A DNA stretch of 10,635 nt from CBDCWA01 sp046048295 (GTDB lineage: Bacteria > Pseudomonadota > Alphaproteobacteria > Rhizobiales > Hyphomicrobiaceae), in the NCBI GenBank assembly GCA_046048295.1, contig JBJOGJ010000133.1, positions 1-10,635 of the forward strand, read 5' to 3'. Below, one piece after another: positions 6,012 to 10,635 of this stretch. The position numbers were made by a program, and so were the translations under genes. The notes under the pieces were generated by a model. The model did not search any database, was not told the origin of the DNA, and saw only the letters and a program-made list of their open reading frames with translations. How positions within the stretch are numbered: the stretch's first letter is position 1; each line of letters opens with the position of its first letter.

Positions 6012-7481
6012 TCATCGGTCGAGCAGCCAGCCGAACTTCTCGCGAGCCTTGCGGGCAACCTCGGGGCTCGGAGTGTTGCTCGGCGGGAACTTGTCGCGCC
6101 AGCGGTAGGGACGGCACGCATCGATGATCGCGCAGGAGTGCGTGACGTCGCCGATGGCGCGCTTTTCTGGCGAAATGGTTGGATCGGCATTCGAATCCCA
6201 CACGCCTTCCAGGAACTGTATTGAGGTCTTCGGGTCGCTGCGCGTACACATCGCCCAAATCAACTGCTCGAGGTCGGTGACGTCGACGTCCTCGTCGGTG
6301 ACGATGACGTACTTCGAGGCGTAGGCGGAGGCCCCGCACTGCGCGGCGATTGCGCCGGCCTGCACGCCGTGACCAGGGTGGCTCTGCTTGATCGAGACGC
6401 CGTGCAGGAGACGCGAGGCGCCAACTTCGTGGCACCAGACCTGCTGCACGCCCGGCACGCCCGCCTTGTCGAGATTGTCCTTTATCATCGCCGAGCGCAT
6501 GACCGAGCGATAGCGCGCCATTTCGTCCGAGCCGCCCCCCATCGGCGGCACGCCGAGCAGTATCGGATCGTTGCGGTGATAGATGGCCTTGACGTCGACG
6601 ACCGGCAGGTTTCGCACGCCGCCTGCGTAGTGCCCGGTCCATTCCCCAAACGGACCTTCCGGATGAGTTTTGTCAGGGTAGACATAGCCTTCGAGGACGA
6701 TTTCAGCGTGTGCCGGAAACGGGAGCCCCGTGATCTTGCCTTGCACCATCTTGACCGGCCGCCCCCTGAGGCCGCCGACGAGATCCAATTCGAACACACC
6801 ATAGGGCGCTTCCGTGCCGCCGAAGAAGAAAGCCAGCGGATCGCCACCCACCACCATGACGATCGGCAGCGGCTCACCCTTCTTCCAGTATTTCTCGCGG
6901 TGTACGAAACCGTGGTGACCGCGCGCCTGCGAAATGCCGACCGTATTCCTGTTGTGCACCTGCGCCCGGTAGGCGCCGGCGTTGAGCCAGCCTTCCTCCG
7001 GGTCGCGCGTCACGGAATAGGTGCCGGTGCCGATGTACCGCCCGCCATCCTGCTCGTGCCAGACCGGGGAGGGGAACTTCGCGAGATCGACATCGTCCCC
7101 CATCAGGACGTTCTCGAACACCGGCCCGTCCTCGACGATCTCGTGCGGCACGATCTTCTGTTCGACGAGATACGCCTCGCGGTAGGCGTTGGAGAGTTCC
7201 CACTTGTTGAGGTGGTCCGGCAGGCCGAGTGTCATGTTGCGCCGGTTGCCGGCGAAAACGTTGAGCAGCACGCGGTAGCCCTTCGGCGATCCTGGTACCT
7301 CGTCGAAGACCACGCAGGGACCGTGTTCGGCGCGCAGCAGCGCCTCTGCCGCGAGACCGATGTCCTCTTGCCACGACGCTCCCTTGATGTGGCGCACTTC
7401 GCCCATCTGCTCGGCCATGGCGAGCCATTCCCTGAGGTCGTCGTAGGCGATGTGCGCGGCGTTGCTGCGGCGGTCGTTCAT
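6012..7481 (-). CDS. UbiD-family prenylated-FMN-dependent decarboxylase, 489 aa
   Basis: This enzyme family removes (or adds) the carboxyl group of aromatic or alpha,beta-unsaturated acids using prenylated FMN. I chose the ATG at 7481 (MNDRRSNAAH), preceded by GGGAAGAA; the frame upstream looks non-coding. The length matches the family (E. coli UbiD 497 aa). Motifs fit position by position: N167..R172 (NAGAYR), corresponding to Asn168/Arg173 of fungal Fdc1; H189/H190 and E231 (VFELD) for the metal and cofactor phosphate; and E275/E280 in HPEGPFGEWTG, corresponding to catalytic Glu277/Glu282. The active site therefore looks intact. No UbiX flavin prenyltransferase is in the window. The gene faces a TctC-type solute receptor, which suggests catabolism of an imported acid rather than ubiquinone synthesis; this is inference, so no symbol is assigned. 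The substrate cannot be read from the sequence. Confidence 0.93.
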   Translation of the reverse strand: MNDRRSNAAHIAYDDLREWLAMAEQMGEVRHIKGASWQEDIGLAAEALLRAEHGPCVVFDEVPGSPKGYRVLLNVFAGNRRNMTLGLPDHLNKWELSNAYREAYLVEQKIVPHEIVEDGPVFENVLMGDDVDLAKFPSPVWHEQDGGRYIGTGTYSVTRDPEEGWLNAGAYRAQVHNRNTVGISQARGHHGFVHREKYWKKGEPLPIVMVVGGDPLAFFFGGTEAPYGVFELDLVGGLRGRPVKMVQGKITGLPFPAHAEIVLEGYVYPDKTHPEGPFGEWTGHYAGGVRNLPVVDVKAIYHRNDPILLGVPPMGGGSDEMARYRSVMRSAMIKDNLDKAGVPGVQQVWCHEVGASRLLHGVSIKQSHPGHGVQAGAIAAQCGASAYASKYVIVTDEDVDVTDLEQLIWAMCTRSDPKTSIQFLEGVWDSNADPTISPEKRAIGDVTHSCAIIDACRPYRWRDKFPPSNTPSPEVARKAREKFGWLLDR

Positions 7482-7753
7482 GGCGTTCTTCCCGGGCGGT
7501 TCTTTGTGACGTATTCGAGTGGAATAGACCAGATAACCACCGGCGCGGCAACAGCGGGTGCCACCAGGGAGGCGCTTCACACGCGGGGCGATACGTGCAA
7601 AGCTTCGACATGAAGGGGCGCACCTGCCTTTTGGCGGGGTGAACGGATCGACCGTGGCGGTCCGCTGATGGGAGGAGGCTTTCCCGTTAGCAGGCCGGTA
7701 GAACAATCAGCCCCTTCGAGAGGCCACGGTGGTTTCTCTTGGGAGCGAAACAT
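7482..7753. other. Divergent regulatory region between ubiD and the TctC-type gene
   Basis: This 272-base gap separates two divergent starts. It holds one candidate ubiD promoter (7523-7551) and a small GACCG-TGG-CGGTC hairpin (7650-7662). No clear promoter was found for the plus-strand gene apart from its ribosome-binding site at 7741-7745, and no strong operator palindrome was seen. Confidence 0.45.
7523..7551 (-). promoter_or_regulatory. Candidate sigma70-type promoter of ubiD
   Basis: On the minus strand TTGCCG (7551-7546) and TCTATT (7528-7523) are separated by 17 bases, each matching four of six consensus bases. Transcription would start near 7516, giving a leader of about 35 bases. 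Confidence 0.3.
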
Positions 7754-8833
7754 ATGACCTTCTTGATACCTTCCCGCCAGAGCGCACGTGCTGCGTTGGC
7801 TGTCGGATCGCTGTTGCTTGTCGGGGGCATCGCGCCTCCCGCCCAGGCCGAGGATTTCTACAAGGGCAAGACACTGCGGATACTGATCGGCCATCCGCCG
7901 GGCGGTTCCTTCGACGGCTACGCGCAATTGGCGGCTGCGCACTACGACCGCCACATTCCCGGCAAGCCCAACGTCATCGTCGAGCACCGTCCGGGCGGCG
8001 GTGGTCGCGTTGCCGGCAACTACCTGTTCTCGAAGGCGCCGACCGACGGCACCATGATCGCGCTGCTTCCCGACACGATGGTGCACAGCCAGATACTCGA
8101 GCCGAAGCGTTCGCGCTGGGATATGCGCAAGGCCAACTACATCGGCCGGATGTCCACTTCGCATACGGTGTTTGGCGTGCGCAAGGACACCGGCGTCAAG
8201 GACGTGAAAGGCTTGATGACGACGGAGCTCAAGGCGGGCTGCACGGGCAAGACCTCGCCGAGCGCGCAGATGCCGCTGCTCGTCAAGAACCTCGACGGCG
8301 CCAAATTCCAGATCGTCTGTGGCTATCGTGGCTCGGGGCCCTACATGCTCGCCTTGCAGCGCGGCGAGGTCAACATGGTCGCCATGAACTGGGGCACCTG
8401 GGAGGCCAAGCTCCTTGATGAGGTGAAGGCTGGCAACTTCATCATGATCATGCAGATTGGGCAGTCGCGCAACAAGCTGATCCCCGACGTGCCGACGCTG
8501 CAGGAGGTGATCGGAGACACGCGCTCCAAGACGATCTACAACTGGGTCGGCATCTCGTCCGACATCGGTCGTGCGTTGTTTGGCGCACCGGGCGTGCCCG
8601 CCGCTCAGATCAAGACGCTTCGCACTGCTTTCGACGGCATGGCGGCAGATCCCGTCTTCCAGGCCGACGTGAAGAAGCGCGGCTTCCCGCTCGACGTGCT
8701 GGATGGAGCGTCGGTCGACAAGATGAAGGATGATGTCTTGTCGATCGACCCGAAGCTTGCGGCGATCGCTGACAAGGCCATGGCGGACGGCTACCGCGAG
8801 GCCTGCCTCAACTGCGGCGGCAAGGCAAAGTAG
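7754..8833 (+). CDS. TctC/Bug-family periplasmic solute-binding protein, 359 aa
   Basis: This is the extracytoplasmic receptor type of tripartite tricarboxylate transporters. The start is the ATG at 7754 with GGGAG 8 bases before it; a TTG five codons upstream overlaps that site and is rejected. A signal peptide is clear: basic n-region, hydrophobic residues 13-26 and a PPAQA-ED cleavage site after residue 32. The mature protein begins DFYKGKTLRILIGHPPGG, a family opening, followed by IPGKPNVIVEHRPGGGG (68-84), where the beta-turn contacts the ligand carboxylate in this family. Then come NYLFSKAPTDGTMIALLP and the GYRGSGPYMLALQRGEVNM region (190-208). Cysteines 163 and 189 could form a disulphide, and the tail holds CLNC (351-354). 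No TctA/TctB membrane genes are nearby, so it is probably an orphan receptor. Its divergent UbiD neighbour suggests an organic-acid ligand. Confidence 0.92.
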   Translation: MTFLIPSRQSARAALAVGSLLLVGGIAPPAQAEDFYKGKTLRILIGHPPGGSFDGYAQLAAAHYDRHIPGKPNVIVEHRPGGGGRVAGNYLFSKAPTDGTMIALLPDTMVHSQILEPKRSRWDMRKANYIGRMSTSHTVFGVRKDTGVKDVKGLMTTELKAGCTGKTSPSAQMPLLVKNLDGAKFQIVCGYRGSGPYMLALQRGEVNMVAMNWGTWEAKLLDEVKAGNFIMIMQIGQSRNKLIPDVPTLQEVIGDTRSKTIYNWVGISSDIGRALFGAPGVPAAQIKTLRTAFDGMAADPVFQADVKKRGFPLDVLDGASVDKMKDDVLSIDPKLAAIADKAMADGYREACLNCGGKAK

Positions 8834-8857
8834 CCGGCGTTTCAGCGCAGCCGTTAT

Positions 8858-8883
8858 CGGGCGTGGGACGCATCCCGCGCCCG
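8858..8883 (+). terminator. Strong stem-loop after the TctC-type gene
   Basis: An 11-bp stem with one T-G wobble closes a 4-base CGCA loop: CGGGCGTGGGA pairs with TCCCGCGCCCG. It begins 24 bases after the TAG stop. There is no T-tract, so it is either a terminator lacking one or a 3'-end stabilising hairpin. Confidence 0.55.
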
Positions 8884-8901
8884 CACGTCCGCCCTACCTG
8901 C

Positions 8902-8931
8902 CCTGAAGTATCTTCTGGATAGAGACTCTAT
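8902..8931. promoter_or_regulatory. Two adjoining palindromes, possible regulator site
   Basis: CCTGAAG-TAT-CTTCTGG (7-bp arms, one T-T mismatch) is immediately followed by the perfect odd palindrome ATAGAGACTCTAT (8919-8931). They lie about 70-100 bases upstream of the 28-codon frame, where a promoter or operator would be expected. No known consensus was recognised. Confidence 0.35.
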
Positions 8932-8975
8932 AGGCTCGTGAACCTTTTGCGGCCACGCCGCGACAGAGGAGCAGG

Positions 8976-9029
8976 ATGACCTGCAACCCTGGAGTCTCGC
9001 CATGGCGACGTTGTTTTCGCGCGTGCTGA
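8976..9029 (+). CDS. Possible 17-codon leader frame overlapping the small membrane peptide
   Basis: ATG at 8976 follows an excellent ribosome-binding site (AGAGGAG, about 5 bases before it). It encodes MTCNPGVSPWRRCFRAC, then TGA inside the 28-codon frame, in another reading frame. Three cysteines and three arginines in 17 residues are unusual. It could be a leader peptide controlling the downstream frame, or chance. Confidence 0.2.
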   Translation: MTCNPGVSPWRRCFRAC

Positions 9030-9088
9030 TTTTCGTCTCGTTCCACATCGTTGTCCTGCTGATGATCGCCAGCATGAACCCGTCGTGA
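9002..9088 (+). CDS. Candidate 28-aa single-helix membrane peptide
   Basis: The frame begins ATG at 9002 with GGAG 7 bases before it and ends at TGA 9086-9088. The peptide starts MATLFSR, continues VLIFVSFHIVVLLMIASM (residues 8-25) and ends NPS. One arginine precedes an 18-residue hydrophobic stretch with a central His15, so a single-pass inner-membrane topology with the N terminus inside is expected. The form resembles regulatory small membrane proteins that attach to larger transporters or oxidases, but there is no recognised family. It lies between the TctC-type gene and mntR, reads towards mntR, and has two palindromes upstream. Homologues are needed before it can be called a gene. Confidence 0.4.
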   Translation: MATLFSRVLIFVSFHIVVLLMIASMNPS

Positions 9089-9143
9089 TGCATCGCGGTC
9101 GGCGAGTGCGCGCCAGGCTGGATGTCTTGCCGCCGTCAGTTTG

Positions 9144-9166
9144 CCTTGCCCCATCGATGGGAAAGG
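9144..9166 (-). terminator. Stem-loop directly after the mntR stop codon
   Basis: On the minus strand CCTT and AAGG enclose the self-complementary CCCATCGATGGG, giving an interrupted 8-bp stem right after TGA. No T-tract follows, so termination here is uncertain. Confidence 0.3.
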
Positions 9167-9625
9167 TCAGCAGCGGTCCAGGAAGTCGCGGAACTTTGCG
9201 AGTGTTTCTGGGCTGACGTGGTGCTCCATGCCTTCGGCGTCGGCGTCGGCGGTATCGGGATCGACGCCGAGCGCGACGAGGAAATCGCGCACCAGGGCGT
9301 GCCGTTCCTTCGATGCCTGCGCAACGGTCCGCCCGCGCTCGGTCAGGAAAATGGCGCGATAGGGCTGGCTTGTGACCAGGCCGTCGCGTTGCAGGCGCTG
9401 GATGGTGCTGTTGACCGTGGCCTTGCTGACCCCGAGCCGGGCGGCGAGGTCGACGGCCCGCGCTTCGCCGGTCTCCACGATCAGTTCCGCGATCAGTTCG
9501 ACATAGTCTTCCGCCACCTCGGTCTGGTGCGCGTCGCGGACACGCTGGAAGCGGGCGGCGAACCGCTGGTCCGTCGCCTCCTTTCCGAGACCCCTCGTTT
9601 CGTCCTTCTTCTTACCGTTGTCCAT
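9167..9625 (-). CDS. mntR: Manganese-responsive transcriptional regulator MntR (DtxR family), 152 aa
   Basis: This cytoplasmic metal-sensing repressor controls manganese uptake genes. I chose the ATG at 9625 (MDNGKKKDET), with GGGA before it; a TTG further upstream is not convincing. The length fits Gram-negative MntR (E. coli 155 aa), with an N-terminal extension of about 32 residues relative to B. subtilis MntR. The winged helix-turn-helix spans about 54-95 (ARAVDLAARLGVSKATVNST is its core). All six metal ligands of B. subtilis MntR have counterparts with identical spacing: D40 and E43 (DYVE), H109 (RHALV), and E131, E134 and H135 in DAEGMEHHVS. It lacks the SH3-like third domain of DtxR/IdeR. 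It is divergent from a TroA-type metal-binding protein gene, its probable target, with overlapping promoters. Confidence 0.95.
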   Translation of the reverse strand: MDNGKKKDETRGLGKEATDQRFAARFQRVRDAHQTEVAEDYVELIAELIVETGEARAVDLAARLGVSKATVNSTIQRLQRDGLVTSQPYRAIFLTERGRTVAQASKERHALVRDFLVALGVDPDTADADAEGMEHHVSPETLAKFRDFLDRC

Positions 9626-9651
9626 GCAAGTCCCAGCAGCGATTCGGTCGC

Positions 9652-9679
9652 ACCATACAGCAATCGTGCCCCTTGACAA
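9652..9679 (-). promoter_or_regulatory. Candidate mntR promoter
   Basis: On the minus strand TTGTCA (9679-9674) and TATGGT (9657-9652) are 16 bases apart. Transcription would start near 9645, 20 bases before the mntR ATG. Its -35 overlaps the -35 of the opposing promoter. Confidence 0.5.
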
Positions 9680-9701
9680 AAAGTTAGCTTATCCTAACTA
9701 T
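9673..9701 (+). promoter_or_regulatory. Candidate promoter of the TroA-type gene
   Basis: A perfect TTGACA (9673-9678) is followed after 16 bases by TAACTA (9695-9700), or after 17 by AACTAT. Transcription would begin near 9707, giving a leader of about 64 bases. The operator-like palindrome at 9682-9699 fills the spacer and -10. Confidence 0.6.
9682..9699. promoter_or_regulatory. Probable MntR operator overlapping the troA-type promoter
   Basis: AGTTAGCTTATCCTAACT is an inverted repeat with perfect 6-bp arms and a 6-base centre. Read on the minus strand, TTAGGATAAGCTAA resembles the core of the DtxR consensus (TTAGGTTAGCCTAA). Its place between -35 and -10 fits repression. Assignment to MntR is inferred from position and family. 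Confidence 0.6.
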
Positions 9702-9712
9702 CTGAAACATTA

Positions 9713-9732
9713 CCTTATCAATGACGATAAGG
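9713..9732. promoter_or_regulatory. Second palindrome in the mntR/troA-type intergenic region
   Basis: CCTTATCAATGACGATAAGG has perfect 7-bp arms around 6 bases, just downstream of the predicted troA-type transcription start. Its GATAAGG half-site shares GATAAG with the first palindrome. It may be a second MntR site, or a hairpin at the 5' end of the mRNA. Confidence 0.5.
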
Positions 9733-9770
9733 GCGACTTCATTGAGCTTCACTGACATGGAGCGTTCGCC

Positions 9771-10635
9771 ATGCCCTGGGCGTGGAAACAGGTACTGGCC
9801 GCCGGCGCGGTTTTTCTGGCTGCATGGTCCACTCTTGGCATTGGCGCCCGGGCGGATGTTGCGAGACTGAATGTCGTCGCGACGACCGGCATGATCGCCG
9901 ACGCTGCCCGCAAGGTCGGTGGCGATCTCGTCGAGGTGCGGGCGTTGATGGGGGCGGGCGTCGATCCGCACGCTTACAGGCAGACCCGGACCGATATCGT
10001 TGCACTGACCAAGGCGGATCTCGTTCTCTGGCACGGTCTCTATCTGGAAGCCCAGATGGAGGAGTTCATGCGCAAGCTCGCCCGCAGCCGCAAGGTCGTG
10101 GCGGTGGCAGAGGCACTGCCGAAGGAACTGCTCCGGGCGCACGATACCTATACGAACAAGTTCGATCCTCATGTTTGGATGGACCCCGACCTTTGGTCGC
10201 GGGTGGTCGAGCGTGTCCGCGACGCGCTCGTCGAGGCGCTTCCTGCGTCACGCGCTGCGATCGAGAACAATGCACGAAGCCACCTGGAGGAGATCGCCAG
10301 GCTTTCCCGCTATTCGAAGGCCGTCTTGGCGACGGTGCCTCCAGCGCGCCGCGTGCTGCTGACCGCCCACGATGCGTTCAACTATTTCGGCCGTGCCTAC
10401 GGGTTCGAGGTAATCGGCATCCAGGGCATTTCGACGGAGAGCGAGGCGGGCTTGAAACGTATCTCCGCGCTCGTTGATCTCCTGGTGTCGCGAGGCATCG
10501 GCGCAGTCTTCGTCGAGACATCGGTCTCGGACCGTAACGTTCGCGCGCTGATCGAAGGGGCCGGCGCCAAGGGACACAAGGTTGCGATCGGTGGCGAGCT
10601 TTACTCCGACGCGATGGGGGAACCCGGGACGTGGG
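9771..10635 (+). CDS. TroA/MntA-type periplasmic manganese/zinc-binding protein, 3' end missing
   Basis: This is the substrate-binding component of a cluster A-I metal ABC importer (pfam01297-like). The ATG at 9771 has GGAG 8 bases before it; 288 codons are visible before the window ends. A signal peptide is present: Lys6, a hydrophobic core at about 8-24 and cleavage after ARA28. No lipobox cysteine is seen, so the protein should be soluble in the periplasm. Metal ligands in order are H67 (VDPHAY), H134 (FDPHVWMDP), H200 (TAHDAF) and D280 (YSDAM). This set and spacing match T. pallidum TroA (H68, H133, H199, D279), which binds Zn and Mn. There is no His-rich loop of the ZnuA type between the first two ligands. 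With mntR divergent, manganese is the favoured cargo. ATPase and permease genes probably follow beyond the window. Confidence 0.92.
   Translation, partial: MPWAWKQVLAAGAVFLAAWSTLGIGARADVARLNVVATTGMIADAARKVGGDLVEVRALMGAGVDPHAYRQTRTDIVALTKADLVLWHGLYLEAQMEEFMRKLARSRKVVAVAEALPKELLRAHDTYTNKFDPHVWMDPDLWSRVVERVRDALVEALPASRAAIENNARSHLEEIARLSRYSKAVLATVPPARRVLLTAHDAFNYFGRAYGFEVIGIQGISTESEAGLKRISALVDLLVSRGIGAVFVETSVSDRNVRALIEGAGAKGHKVAIGGELYSDAMGEPGTW

Larger units (their letters stand above)
8834..9166. other. 333-base spacer with hairpin, palindromes and a small frame
   Basis: This region lies between the converging ends of the TctC-type gene and mntR. In order it holds a strong hairpin (8858-8883), two touching palindromes (8902-8918, 8919-8931), a small hairpin (8949-8961), a 17-codon frame (8976-9029), a 28-codon membrane-peptide frame (9002-9088) and a hairpin next to the mntR stop (9144-9166). 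Confidence 0.6.

Noticed and set aside
7517..7540. GTGG...CCAC dyad as a GntR-type operator between ubiD and the TctC-type gene
   Set aside because: Only four bases pair and the inner bases do not match; this is within chance expectation.
6369..7613. 414-codon plus-strand frame opposite ubiD
   Set aside because: It is the antisense shadow of a well-conserved enzyme with intact catalytic motifs; the product has no recognisable fold.
7482..7706. N-terminal extension of ubiD to 7706
   Set aside because: The extra 75 residues are Arg/Cys/Pro-rich and absent from the family, and would cover the divergent promoter region; the ATG at 7481 gives the normal length.
8854..9154. Minus-strand frames of 79 and 86 codons in the spacer before mntR
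   Set aside because: Products are Arg/Ser/Ala-rich with no pattern and run through the hairpins and palindromes of the spacer.
9122..9676. 184-codon plus-strand frame opposite mntR
   Set aside because: mntR on the other strand has all six metal ligands at exact spacing; this frame shows nothing recognisable.

Overview
The window looks like chromosomal DNA from a GC-rich alphaproteobacterium, most likely of the Rhizobiales/Hyphomicrobiales type. This is inferred from protein style: a TolC protein ending in the YDP..HY..VR signature common in that group, an acidic RTX protein with a VLDG..DY..TD..GETD cap, a TctC-type binding protein paired with a UbiD decarboxylase, and a Gram-negative MntR. 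No rRNA, tRNA, insertion sequence, CRISPR array or phage gene was found. Codon use and GC look uniform, so there is no clear sign of recent transfer.

Positions 1-5808 are a minus-strand block. Read in transcription order it holds a TolC-family outer-membrane channel (5808-4273), a 285-base gap with several tiny overlapping frames, a 1210-residue secreted calcium-binding RTX protein (3987-355), and a small two-helix membrane protein cut by the window edge (254-1). The RTX protein has three blocks of glycine/aspartate nonapeptides, a LamG-like lectin fold in the middle, and two diverged copies of an uncharacterised module of about 195 residues with an invariant GENNNVHDHWVD motif. TolC plus RTX cargo points to type I secretion, but the inner-membrane ABC ATPase and adaptor are not in the window.

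Positions 6012-8833 hold a divergent pair: a UbiD-family prenylated-FMN decarboxylase (minus) and a periplasmic TctC/Bug-type binding protein (plus), separated by a 272-base shared regulatory region. The arrangement suggests uptake and decarboxylation of an organic, possibly aromatic, acid. The membrane permease and the UbiX-type cofactor enzyme are not here. An AT-rich stem with a T-tract probably ends ubiD transcription before the tolC leader.

Positions 8834-9166 are a spacer with a strong hairpin after tctC, two adjacent palindromes and an unannotated 28-codon frame with a good ribosome-binding site that would encode a single-helix membrane peptide.

Positions 9167-10635 are a manganese/zinc module: mntR (minus), with all six expected metal ligands, faces a TroA/MntA-type metal-binding lipoprotein-like periplasmic protein (plus, cut by the window end). 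Their promoters overlap at the -35 element, and two clean palindromes, one resembling a DtxR/MntR operator, lie on the binding-protein side. The ABC ATPase and permease of that transporter probably follow beyond the window.
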